From: JAZDMK01 sp043800975
GTDB taxonomy: Bacteria; Bacteroidota; Bacteroidia; Bacteroidales; JAHJDW01
DNA length: 11,681 nt
Reading direction: 5' to 3'
NCBI GenBank assembly: GCA_043800975.1
Contig: JAZDMK010000335.1
Location: 1 to 11,681 of the forward strand
Shown piece by piece: positions 1 to 7,156 of this stretch; position 1 is the first letter of the stretch, and every line of letters begins with the position of its first letter. The notes beneath the pieces are model-generated. The model saw nothing but the letters and a program-made list of their open reading frames with translations, was not told the DNA's origin and searched no databases. The translations under genes were made by a program, and so were the position numbers.

Positions 1-2661
1 CGCACAGAAAAGGAAATGCCTGCCAATCCTATTGAAATTCATGAATCCAAACTGGAAGGAATTGAATACATGTTCCTGACAGCACCTGTGAAAGTGAATA
101 AAGATAAAAACGGAAATATTGAAACGCTGACCTGTATTAAAATGGGTTTGGGTGAACCCGATGCATCCGGTAGAAGAAGACCTGTGCCCATCGAAGGTTC
201 AGAAGTAGACGTGAAACTGGATATTGTTTTGGCCGCAATAGGACAAAAAACGGAAATTAATTTTCTGGATGATATCAATAAGGTTTTAGGTGGTGAATTA
301 AAACCTAATAAATGGGGCGATCTGGAAGCAGATAAAAATACACTTCAGACAGGAATTAAAAATGTATTTGCTTGCGGTGATGGCGTTACCGGTGCTGCTA
401 CACTGATTGAAGCAGTAGGACAGGCGAGGATTGCCTCATTAAGCTGTCATCAATATTTAATGGGTCAACCCATCGTTCCATTGAAAAATGAATTTATAAG
501 CCGCCGCGAAAGTTTTAAAGAACAGATTGCTGATGATTATTCAGGGAAATTCAACAAGCAGCTTCGTGAAGAAATGCCAACGCTCAATCCAAAAGATCGT
601 AACAATTTTTATGAAGTTGAATTGGGTTATGAAAACGAAAATGTTGCTGTTAAGGAAGCCCATCGCTGTCTTGAATGCGGATGCGTAGAATATTTTACCT
701 GCGATCTGAAAAAATTATCGGATGAATATGGAGTAGAACAACAACGTTTCAGCGGCGACTTTAAAGAATATCGCATAGATTTTCGTCATCCGTATATCGA
801 AATTGATAACAACAAATGTATTTTGTGTTCCCGTTGTGTTCGTATTTGTAATGAACTGAACGGTGCAAATGCATTGGGTCTTGTGAATCGTGGTTTTGAT
901 ACCTATGTGGCACCAAGCATGGGTCAGGCTTTGTTTGAAACAGATTGTGAAACCTGCGGATTGTGTGTCTCAACATGTCCAACAGCAGCAATTTCAGAAA
1001 ACGTATCTTTCAAACCCGGACCAGTGAAAATGCAGACGCTGGATGTAATTTGCAATTATTGTTCTGTGGGTTGTGCAATGTCGCTTCATCACAGAAATGG
1101 TTTTGTAATGAAAGTTGCCGGACGTAAAGGTATTGCTAATCCTGACGGAAGTCTATGCAGAAAAGGCCGTTTCGGTTATTTATATTTGAACGACAAGAAG
1201 AGAATCACGCAGCCCATGCTTAAAACAAATGGCAAGCATGAAGTTATTTCTTTTGAAAAAGCAGCAGAAATTATTGCCGGAAAAATCAAAGCGGTTAAGC
1301 CTGATGAGAATGCTTTATTTGCAGGAGCTCGCATGACCAATGAAGAAATGTATCTTGTTCAAAAACTTGCTCGCGCTGCTGTGAAGACCAACAATGTTGG
1401 CAGCTTCCATTATGCTGGCCAGAAAGATAAATTCAAAAATTGTAATTCATACGGCAACATGCCGGTTGAACAACTCGAAGGTGTAAAGAAAATCTGGCTG
1501 ATTGGTTCTGAAGTCAATTCACAAAATGCAGTTATTGGTTTTATGATGAATAACCTGCGTTTTAGAAGTAAAGCGACATTAGAATTAATTACTACGAATC
1601 CGCAGAACAGAATGCAGAAAAAAGTGGATTCTGTGATGATAATCAAATCGTATTATCATTTTGTAAAATCAGTGAATCATTATCTGCTTTCCAACAAAAT
1701 GGAAAATGCAATGTTCATCAAAGATCAGTGTGAAAATTTTGATGAATACAGCAAGAAAATACTTGCTGAAAAGTTTGATGATCTTGTTAAAGCATCCGGA
1801 TGCACTGTTGATCAGATTTCCAAATTTGCTTCAAAATACAATAACGAAATGAATGCGCTGATCGTATTTTCTGAAGCTGAAGTTTCGGCTAATGCAGCCA
1901 TCGCTTTGTATAATTTAGCAATGATTACCGGAAAGCTTGGCAAAACGTCCACAGGAATTATTGGACTGAAAGAGAAAAATAATTCACAAGGATTATTTGA
2001 CATGGGAATAACTACTGATACGGGTATCGGTTATCAGGATATGTCAGATGCATCATTCCGCAATCAACTGGAAGGAACATGGAAAACTACTGGTGTTCCT
2101 CAAAATGCTACATCTGATTTGCTTGCTTTATTGGAAACAGGCTCTATAAAGAATTTATTTATTTTTGGTGAAGACCCCGTTGGATGTGCTATTGATCAGA
2201 ATCAGATGAAAACAAAAATTGGAAAATCTGCGTTTGTAGTTGTTCAGGATTATTTCATGACTGACACTGCAATGCAGGCGGATCTGATTTTACCTGCATC
2301 ACTTCCTTTTGAAATTGGCGGACATTTTACAAATACAGTTGGCGTAATTCAAAAGACGAATGCAGTTCTTCATTCGGTTCCTGCTTGGAATTCCTGCATG
2401 CAATTGACAGAAATAATGAAGGCTCTTGGAGTGAATAGTACTTCAGATCCTGATGAATTAATTCTTGAAATTGCTTCCTTGCTTGGAAAATTCAATCCTG
2501 ATGAATCCGATGAAAAATATCGTTTCATTCCCCTAGATGGAGATAATTTCACATCTCTTTTCAATTTTGGATGTGATTCACTTGGAAAACGTTTTGCGGA
2601 TGAATTTATGGGGAAAATGAAAACTGCTAAAGAAACCCTTGCTCTTGAAATGCAAGCTTAA
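1..2661 (+). CDS. Fused NAD(P)H/FAD - ferredoxin - formate dehydrogenase-like oxidoreductase (5' truncated by window)
   Basis: The reading frame is open to base 1, so the start lies outside the window. Numbering from the Met at base 16, residues 1-150 match the C-terminal part of a GltD-type NAD(P)H/FAD oxidoreductase, with the FAD-binding ACGDGVTGAATLIEAVGQAR at about 119-138. A Cys cluster CLECGC plus C229 follows at 218-229. A two-[4Fe-4S] ferredoxin module has C268/C271/C274/C278 and C311/C314/C317/C321. The [4Fe-4S] domain of molybdopterin oxidoreductases has C346/C349/C353/C381. The remainder resembles FdhA, with NSQGLFDMG at 657-665 and a GGHFTN motif at 768-773. The segment that carries the Mo-ligating Cys/Sec in formate dehydrogenases (ARVCHSP-like) is not recognisable; SFHYAGQ stands near its expected place around 463-469. 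The usual C-terminal dinucleotide-binding domain also seems absent. The layout resembles the two subunits of Geobacter SfrAB-type NADPH oxidoreductases fused in one chain. I infer a cytosolic electron-transfer enzyme rather than a true formate dehydrogenase; the substrate is unknown. Confidence 0.85.
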   Translation, partial: RTEKEMPANPIEIHESKLEGIEYMFLTAPVKVNKDKNGNIETLTCIKMGLGEPDASGRRRPVPIEGSEVDVKLDIVLAAIGQKTEINFLDDINKVLGGELKPNKWGDLEADKNTLQTGIKNVFACGDGVTGAATLIEAVGQARIASLSCHQYLMGQPIVPLKNEFISRRESFKEQIADDYSGKFNKQLREEMPTLNPKDRNNFYEVELGYENENVAVKEAHRCLECGCVEYFTCDLKKLSDEYGVEQQRFSGDFKEYRIDFRHPYIEIDNNKCILCSRCVRICNELNGANALGLVNRGFDTYVAPSMGQALFETDCETCGLCVSTCPTAAISENVSFKPGPVKMQTLDVICNYCSVGCAMSLHHRNGFVMKVAGRKGIANPDGSLCRKGRFGYLYLNDKKRITQPMLKTNGKHEVISFEKAAEIIAGKIKAVKPDENALFAGARMTNEEMYLVQKLARAAVKTNNVGSFHYAGQKDKFKNCNSYGNMPVEQLEGVKKIWLIGSEVNSQNAVIGFMMNNLRFRSKATLELITTNPQNRMQKKVDSVMIIKSYYHFVKSVNHYLLSNKMENAMFIKDQCENFDEYSKKILAEKFDDLVKASGCTVDQISKFASKYNNEMNALIVFSEAEVSANAAIALYNLAMITGKLGKTSTGIIGLKEKNNSQGLFDMGITTDTGIGYQDMSDASFRNQLEGTWKTTGVPQNATSDLLALLETGSIKNLFIFGEDPVGCAIDQNQMKTKIGKSAFVVVQDYFMTDTAMQADLILPASLPFEIGGHFTNTVGVIQKTNAVLHSVPAWNSCMQLTEIMKALGVNSTSDPDELILEIASLLGKFNPDESDEKYRFIPLDGDNFTSLFNFGCDSLGKRFADEFMGKMKTAKETLALEMQA

Positions 2662-2682
2662 ATGTAATTTAAAATAATACAT

Positions 2683-3138
2683 ATGAAAGAATTCACTTCC
2701 ATAAATGATGTTCTGGATTTTGCAATCGAGAACGAACAGGGTGCTGTAGATTTCTATAAGAAACTTGCAGAAGAAGCCCGCAACGAAGAGATGAAATCCA
2801 TCTTTGAGCAATTTGCCCGTGAAGAAATTGGCCATAAAGCACGTTTAATAAAAATTCGTGAACAGGGAAATTTTGAAGTGTCAAAAGAAGTAATCGCTGA
2901 TCTTCGCGTCAGTGATTATATAGCGAATGTTGATCCCTATCCGGGCATGTCATATCAGGATGCGCTACGCGTTGCCATGAGTCGTGAAAAATCTGCTTTT
3001 AAGCTGTATTCAAAACTATCTGCCGGTGCTCAGAATGATGAAATGAAGGCTTTGTTTCAATCGTTGGCTCAGGAAGAATCAAAACACAAACTCAGGTTTG
3101 AACTGGAGTATGACGATTTCGTCATGCGGGAAAATTAA
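2683..3138 (+). CDS. Two-repeat rubrerythrin-like ferritin-family diiron protein
   Basis: The 151-residue protein is a four-helix-bundle ferritin-like protein. Two related halves each carry the iron-ligand pattern: E18 and E48-x-x-H51 in the first, E102 and E132-x-x-H135 in the second. Each first-helix Glu is followed seven residues on by a Tyr (Y25, Y109). There is no rubredoxin domain, so it is the short 'rubrerythrin/ferritin-like' form and would need an outside electron donor. Proteins of this family reduce peroxide or handle iron in the cytosol. It starts 21 bases after the large oxidoreductase gene with no promoter visible between them, so the two are probably cotranscribed. That makes the upstream flavo-iron-sulfur protein a candidate donor, which is inference. 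The ATG at 2683 starts directly into the first helix. The family call is sure; the exact activity is not. Confidence 0.88.
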   Translation: MKEFTSINDVLDFAIENEQGAVDFYKKLAEEARNEEMKSIFEQFAREEIGHKARLIKIREQGNFEVSKEVIADLRVSDYIANVDPYPGMSYQDALRVAMSREKSAFKLYSKLSAGAQNDEMKALFQSLAQEESKHKLRFELEYDDFVMREN

Positions 3139-3143
3139 ACAAT

Positions 3144-3176
3144 AAAAAAAAGGCTGCGAATTGCAGCCTTTTTTTT
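3144..3176. terminator. Bidirectional intrinsic terminator between convergent genes
   Basis: GGCTGC at 3152-3157 pairs with GCAGCC at 3163-3168 around a 5-base loop. It is flanked by A8 (3144-3151) and T8 (3169-3176), which extend the stem and give a U-tract in either direction. It lies 5 bases after the stop of the diiron-protein gene and about 20 bases past the stop of the convergent small exported-protein gene, so it can end transcripts from both sides. A run of eight G follows at 3177-3184. Confidence 0.9.
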
Positions 3177-3197
3177 GGGGGGGGATTGGAAAAAAAA

Positions 3198-3497
3198 TTA
3201 TTCTTTGTCCCTTTTTGTGCATAGCACTGTATTCGGTTCAGCCTTACTGTTAATCGGATTCAGTGGGCACTTGAAATCTAATAATAATGCTTGGCTTGAA
3301 ACATTCTTGTTCTGGCGGGCGTTTGTGACGTTGAAAAACTGTACATCGTCTGCATCAGCCTGCTGGTCTTGGTTGTTTTGAGTAAAAGATAATGCAGTAG
3401 GCGCTGTGGTTTTGTCCTGATCTTTCTTAACGTTATCCTGCGCATTTACTGACAATCCTGCAACACTTAAAACAAAAACTATAAATATCTTTTTCAT
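3198..3497 (-). CDS. Small exported protein of unknown function
   Basis: The 99-residue protein has a clear Sec signal peptide: two Lys, then a hydrophobic stretch IFIVFVLSVAGL, with probable cleavage after SVNA (residue 19) leaving Gln first. The mature part of about 80 residues is hydrophilic, rich in Asp, Gln, Asn and Thr over residues 20-65, and looks disordered. It ends with two cysteines (C77, C93) that could form a disulfide after export. I recognise no family. It is not a lipoprotein because no Cys follows the signal peptide. It has its own -7 promoter candidate, is separated from the DUF2079 gene by 158 bases, and is served by the hairpin at 3144-3176, so it seems to be transcribed alone. 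The start is supported by the ideal placing of the signal peptide. Confidence 0.7.
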   Translation of the reverse strand: MKKIFIVFVLSVAGLSVNAQDNVKKDQDKTTAPTALSFTQNNQDQQADADDVQFFNVTNARQNKNVSSQALLLDFKCPLNPINSKAEPNTVLCTKRDKE

Positions 3498-3655
3498 AAT
3501 TGCGATTTAAAATCACTGCAAAGATAATTATAAATTTAGATATGTAGTATGAAAACGTTTAAAAAATTAATAAAAAGCTAAAAAATGTAGACTAAATGGA
3601 AATAGACTTTGTGAATAAAACAACTAAATAACACATTGTCAATAAAATAGCCTGT
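3498..3655. other. AT-rich intergenic region
   Basis: These 158 bases hold the promoter candidate of the small exported-protein gene near their left end. The remainder is A/T-rich. The AT-only inverted repeat TCAATAAA (3639-3646) with TTTATTGA (3655-3662) lies at the 3' end of the DUF2079 gene. It has no following U-tract on the - strand, so at best it is a weak 3' end structure. I see no further gene. Confidence 0.5.
3519..3526 (-). promoter_or_regulatory. Bacteroidota -7 promoter element, TATCTTTG
   Basis: Read on the - strand this is TATCTTTG, a perfect match to the Bacteroidota -7 consensus TAnnTTTG, 21 bases upstream of the small exported-protein ATG. The -33 box is poor: only a T-rich stretch (GTTTTC at 3556-3551) lies about 24 bases upstream. 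Confidence 0.55.
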
Positions 3656-5071
3656 TTATTGATTTTTAGGTGTTTCCTTGAAAATAATGATGAAATCGTC
3701 ATTTTTCTCGATAAAACGATAGCCCCTTGCTGTGTCAGCTGAAATGCATTTGTTTAAAAGGCTGTCAGTATTGTTTTGCACAATGATATAGTCAGGCTGC
3801 GTAGTGTATTTACACCATTTGGGATAATACAGCTGAAGGTTTGTCCATTCACCAAATTGCCCGCCCATTTTATTGTCTGCAGCAATAATTTTGTTTTCGG
3901 GGATTTTTGCTTTCCATTCGTCAATGCGTGAAGAAACATTTTTAGTTAAAAAGGGTTTCTCCGAATTCAATGCAGACCAGGCCCGGTGCTTTTGTATTAA
4001 AGGGAAATTGATAATAATGATAGCGCCTGCAATAATTATCTGAAATGGGATATAACCTTTCTGCCATTTTCTGCGGATGAAGATTAGTAAATTGGAAATA
4101 CCCATAATTCCTGAAAAGAATATTCCAACAGCAAAGATCCCGTCATAATGGTATTGCCCGCTGTACAATGCCCAGTCGCTGCTCAAAAGGTTTAAAGCAA
4201 GTGAAGGCAATGTTAAAAGGACAGCCGGTGACAATACAGAAAGAAATGCCAGCGGCTTCGACATTCGTTCAATGTAATAGGTCTTTTGTTTTTCAAAAAG
4301 AAAATCCAATGCATCAGCAGGATGTATAATCAGATTACCTACTACCTGAATTGGATTGTTTCCAAAGCGGGAGTAGCGCATTATTGAATCAGCTTCTTCG
4401 CCACGGAAGTAGGGGATGATAAGCGTAATAGCAATTATGCTGACGGCGATGCCGGTCAAACCCAGAATTGATGAGGAAATGCGCGGGGAATCTTTTCTGC
4501 GAAAGAAAAAAAGATAGATGCCAAACATAAAAATAAAAAACCCAACATCTTCTTTACAGATTAAAGCAAGAGCAAAAAGAATCCAAGCTGTACGTAATTT
4601 TTTTTCATACAGCCAGAAATAAATTCCCCAGATAAGAAAGGGTAGGGCGAAAGCAATAGGGTGATAATTAAAAAGCAATAAGCCGCCAAGCCCTTTATAA
4701 AAAGCAGCGACAATGAGAATGAGCCATGCAAACCATTTGTTTTTTAATTCTTTTAATGCAATAAAATAAATTCCAAACAGAAAAAAGCTGATGGCTAAAG
4801 TCTGCAGAAAGAAAAGTGTAAAGGCAAACGGAAATACTTTGTAGATAAGGGCTATCGGAAGAGTAATTAATGAAAAGTGATCACCCAGGTAGTTCGATGT
4901 TTCAACAGAACACTGAAAAAAATGACCGTTGGCCGTATTCCAAACCACTTGCTGCTCAAGGCCGAAATCAAAAAGGGATGTTTTTAGATCCAGATGTAAA
5001 ACATAAGGAAGATAGGTGAAAAGTATTTGAAACAGAAAAATGAAAAGAAGTGCCGGCCAATGCTTTTTCAT
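3656..5071 (-). CDS. DUF2079 family polytopic membrane protein
   Basis: The 471-residue inner-membrane protein has about ten hydrophobic segments and then a soluble C-terminal part from about residue 360. The hallmarks of DUF2079 are visible: FDFGLEQQ at 34-41, GDHFS at 63-67 (the DHF loop), NYHP at 135-138, CKEDVGF at 172-178, and the S-Y-H-Y-rich segment at about 298-310. Family members are thought, from their shape and acidic loop residues, to be related to GT-C-type membrane glycosyltransferases such as those using polyprenyl-linked sugars, but I know of no proven activity. The soluble tail (about 365-471) carries an RIDEWKAKIPENKIIAADN segment like the periplasmic ends of such proteins. 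It lies 4 bases after the CcmE-like gene and is probably cotranscribed with it, though no functional link is obvious. The ATG at 5071 precedes the first membrane helix directly. Confidence 0.82.
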   Translation of the reverse strand: MKKHWPALLFIFLFQILFTYLPYVLHLDLKTSLFDFGLEQQVVWNTANGHFFQCSVETSNYLGDHFSLITLPIALIYKVFPFAFTLFFLQTLAISFFLFGIYFIALKELKNKWFAWLILIVAAFYKGLGGLLLFNYHPIAFALPFLIWGIYFWLYEKKLRTAWILFALALICKEDVGFFIFMFGIYLFFFRRKDSPRISSSILGLTGIAVSIIAITLIIPYFRGEEADSIMRYSRFGNNPIQVVGNLIIHPADALDFLFEKQKTYYIERMSKPLAFLSVLSPAVLLTLPSLALNLLSSDWALYSGQYHYDGIFAVGIFFSGIMGISNLLIFIRRKWQKGYIPFQIIIAGAIIIINFPLIQKHRAWSALNSEKPFLTKNVSSRIDEWKAKIPENKIIAADNKMGGQFGEWTNLQLYYPKWCKYTTQPDYIIVQNNTDSLLNKCISADTARGYRFIEKNDDFIIIFKETPKNQ

Positions 5072-5075
5072 ACAT

Positions 5076-5471
5076 TTATTTTTTTTGTACTGTTGTATCG
5101 CCCGGTTGGCCTTCGTATTTGGACGGGCATTTTAAAACAAGTTCTCGAGCTAGAAAATAATTCTTTTGCATTTTACCAATGGCAATTACACTTTTCAATT
5201 GTTCAAAATCGCGTGGTTTGGGTCCCTGATAGTAAACAAGCGAAGTTTTGCCTTCATTGTCATTCATAAAAAAAGTAAGTGAATCGGGATGAAGCGGATT
5301 CCATTGAATTTCTTTTCCCGGTGTAAAAGTGCCCATCACCTGAAACTCTTTTTCAGGTTGTAAGGAGGCTTCTCTGAAGCTGGAATACGTATCACTGCTG
5401 ATCAGCGTCAATGCAGCGATCCCAAGAGTTGCAACAATGAGTATTAATAATAAAATATGGCTTCGCTTCAT
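5076..5471 (-). CDS. ccmE: CcmE-like haem chaperone with a CXXXY haem-attachment motif
   Basis: The 131-residue protein has one N-terminal membrane anchor (about 6-24) followed by a small beta-barrel OB domain of CcmE type. Features are VMGTF at 45-49, a FFMND strand, LVYYQG at 78-83 (the V-x-Y-x-G strand of CcmE), and VIAIGKM (95-101) followed by F106. Canonical CcmE binds haem covalently through His in HxxxY near the C-terminus. Here the aligned motif is C115-P-S-K-Y119, so Cys replaces His, the CXXXY form known from some bacteria and archaea. The predicted role is carrying haem on the outer face of the inner membrane for cytochrome c assembly. The other ccm genes are not in this window. 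The start codon overlaps the stop of the upstream PPOX gene (ATGA), indicating coupling. The fold call is good; function rests on the family. Confidence 0.78.
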   Translation of the reverse strand: MKRSHILLLILIVATLGIAALTLISSDTYSSFREASLQPEKEFQVMGTFTPGKEIQWNPLHPDSLTFFMNDNEGKTSLVYYQGPKPRDFEQLKSVIAIGKMQKNYFLARELVLKCPSKYEGQPGDTTVQKK

Positions 5472-5941
5472 TTTGTGTAACCGAATTGTTTTCCCGTTAT
5501 TGATTCAATCTCAACTTTAAAAACACGGACATTGTTTATGGCAGGTGCGTTATACGTAAAGTCATCTCTTCCTGCATATTTTTTCATGACAAGATTTAGT
5601 ATTCTGATTTTCTCATCATAATCTTCAATAAGAATCGCTTTGCCAAAAAGGACGGCACTTTTAAATTTCATTCCCCAGGAGCAGGCAACGTTTTCGTTTC
5701 GATAAGAAATTTTGTGATCCGTATCAAATGTAATACAGACCTGATTGTTTTTTGCCAGCACATCGAGCTTTTTGCCTACAGGAGCGCAATGCAGATATAT
5801 GGTTTTGTTTTCGTATGCAAAATTAAAGGGTAGTACATAGGGTTTGTCACCATCAACCATTCCCAAATGACAAACCTGCGTCTGGTTGATGATTTCTTCG
5901 ATGTGATTAAAGTTGGTTATTTCACGGTCGGAAAGAATCAT
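5468..5941 (-). CDS. Pyridoxamine 5'-phosphate oxidase family (NimA-like) FMN-binding protein
   Basis: The 157-residue cytosolic protein has the split-barrel flavin-binding fold. The pattern at residues 24-66 is typical of the NimA-like/PPOX branch: CHLGMVDGDKPYVLPFNF, then TIYLHCAPVGKKLD, then NNQVCITFD. It also has the later W89-G-M-K-F-K-S strand and the C-terminal V-F-K-V-E-I-E-S-I-T-G-K strand. Proteins of this group bind FMN or related cofactors; some (Nim) reduce nitroimidazoles, but most have no known substrate. The length is normal for the group. It is the first gene of a three-gene - strand unit, with a perfect -7 element 17 bases upstream, and its stop overlaps the next start (ATGA). 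It is not a PdxH: it is shorter and lacks that enzyme's C-terminal substrate-binding region. The exact activity is unknown. Confidence 0.85.
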   Translation of the reverse strand: MILSDREITNFNHIEEIINQTQVCHLGMVDGDKPYVLPFNFAYENKTIYLHCAPVGKKLDVLAKNNQVCITFDTDHKISYRNENVACSWGMKFKSAVLFGKAILIEDYDEKIRILNLVMKKYAGRDDFTYNAPAINNVRVFKVEIESITGKQFGYTK

Positions 5942-5957
5942 AATGAAAGTGTTTTTA

Positions 5958-5965
5958 CAAATATA
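5958..5965 (-). promoter_or_regulatory. Bacteroidota -7 promoter element, TATATTTG
   Basis: On the - strand this reads TATATTTG, a full match to TAnnTTTG, ending 16 bases before the ATG of the PPOX-family gene. No good TTTG lies 19-21 bases upstream. It sits in the 45-base gap after the MFS gene, so the PPOX-ccmE-DUF2079 genes can be transcribed separately from the GT2-miaA-MFS unit. Confidence 0.55.
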
Positions 5966-5986
5966 CGTACAAATTTTTTGTCCGTT

Positions 5987-7156
5987 TTATGTTTTCGTTT
6001 TCATGAAAAGAAACCCAATAAATACAATCAGTACACCGGCTCCTGAAAAAACAAACATGGCTTGTGGTGATATGGCAAACCAGATGATGCCGCCGATCGT
6101 ACTTGCGAGCAATGCCATGATGCTTGCGAAGGAGGAAAAAAATCCAATGGCTGTTCCGGCATTCTCTTTTCCTGACAAATTTGTAATAAGTGCTTTTGAC
6201 ACACCTTCTGTTGCAGCTGCATAAAAGCCGTATCCAAGAAATAACAGCGCATACAGAAGAATTCCATCTGCAAATCCAAAGAAACCATATACCAACGCGA
6301 AAATAAATAAACCAATGAGCATCATTTTTTTCAGCCCCATTTTGTCAGCAAGAATTCCTGCCGGAAATGCGAGAAGGGCATAAGCAGCATTGTAAAAAAT
6401 GTAGAATCCCAAAATTGTTGTGTCCTCAAACCCCTTATACTTTAGCATAAGCAAAAGGAAGTAATCAGAGCTGTTGAAAAATGTGAAAAGCAAAAGCCCT
6501 GTAAAAAGAACCTTCAATTCAGGGGGAGCCACTTTCCAATACTTGATAAATGTGAAGAATCCTGTTTTTGGAAGAGGTACTTTTTTCTCTGTTTTTTTAT
6601 CTCGAATAAAAAAAGTAACCAATACAGCGATAGCACCCGGAAAAAATGCGATCAGAAAAAGTAATGCATATTCGCCCGGATAAAATGAAAGAAAGATTAA
6701 TGCAGCAACAGGACCAATAGCAGCGCCCAAAGTATCCAGGCTGCGGTGAAAACCAAAAACTTTTCCTTTGTGTTCGGGTGTTGTTTCTGAGGAAAGCAAT
6801 GCATCGCGGGCACTTGTTCTGAGTCCTTTGCCTACGCGGTCCAGGGTGCGTGCAAAGAATATCCACAGCGGAAAAGTAAATGCAGCCATCATAGGTCTGG
6901 AAATCGCACTTAAGCCATAACCCATGCGTATAAAGGGAACACGTTTTCCTAAGCGATCGGATAATTGACCGAAATATCCTTTGCTAATACCCGCAGTTGC
7001 CTCAGCAACACCTTCCAAAATACCAATCAGAATAATTGAAAAGCCTATTGAATTCAGAAAAACAGGCATCACCGGATACAGCATTTCGCTGGCTATGTCC
7101 GTGAAAAAACTTACCAGAGATACAAGCCAGATTGTGTGTGTTAAATATTTTTTCAT
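5987..7156 (-). CDS. Major facilitator superfamily transporter
   Basis: The 389-residue inner-membrane protein has about 12 hydrophobic helices, the usual MFS size. Motif A of the first half is clear (GYFGQLSDRLGKR, 60-72), and a second copy lies in the second half (GILADKMGLKKMM). A conserved cytosolic loop, DRVGKGLRTSARDAL (106-120), and the FGFHRSLDTLGAAIGP stretch (134-149) place it in the drug/sugar efflux-like MFS branch often labelled 'arabinose efflux permease-like'. The short N-terminus fits export or uptake driven by proton exchange. The substrate cannot be read from the sequence. Its ATG overlaps the miaA stop by 4 bases (ATGA), so it is translated in coupling with miaA and the glycosyltransferase. 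Confidence 0.88.
   Translation of the reverse strand: MKKYLTHTIWLVSLVSFFTDIASEMLYPVMPVFLNSIGFSIILIGILEGVAEATAGISKGYFGQLSDRLGKRVPFIRMGYGLSAISRPMMAAFTFPLWIFFARTLDRVGKGLRTSARDALLSSETTPEHKGKVFGFHRSLDTLGAAIGPVAALIFLSFYPGEYALLFLIAFFPGAIAVLVTFFIRDKKTEKKVPLPKTGFFTFIKYWKVAPPELKVLFTGLLLFTFFNSSDYFLLLMLKYKGFEDTTILGFYIFYNAAYALLAFPAGILADKMGLKKMMLIGLFIFALVYGFFGFADGILLYALLFLGYGFYAAATEGVSKALITNLSGKENAGTAIGFFSSFASIMALLASTIGGIIWFAISPQAMFVFSGAGVLIVFIGFLFMKTKT

Noticed and set aside
1..2661. True formate dehydrogenase or a selenoprotein
   Set aside because: There is no in-frame TGA and no recognisable Cys/Sec ligand segment; only the general molybdopterin-oxidoreductase fold is supported.
3175..3381. + strand ORF of 68 codons
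   Set aside because: It is antisense to the small exported-protein gene, begins in the poly-G run after the terminator and has no promoter or family resemblance.
3639..3662. Inverted repeat TCAATAAA...TTTATTGA at the DUF2079 3' end as a terminator
   Set aside because: The arms are AT-only with an 8-base loop, and no T-run follows in the direction of transcription; not enough to call a terminator.
5913..6224. + strand ORF of 103 codons across the MFS/PPOX gap
   Set aside because: It is antisense to the end of the MFS gene and the start of the PPOX gene; its composition follows from the real genes.
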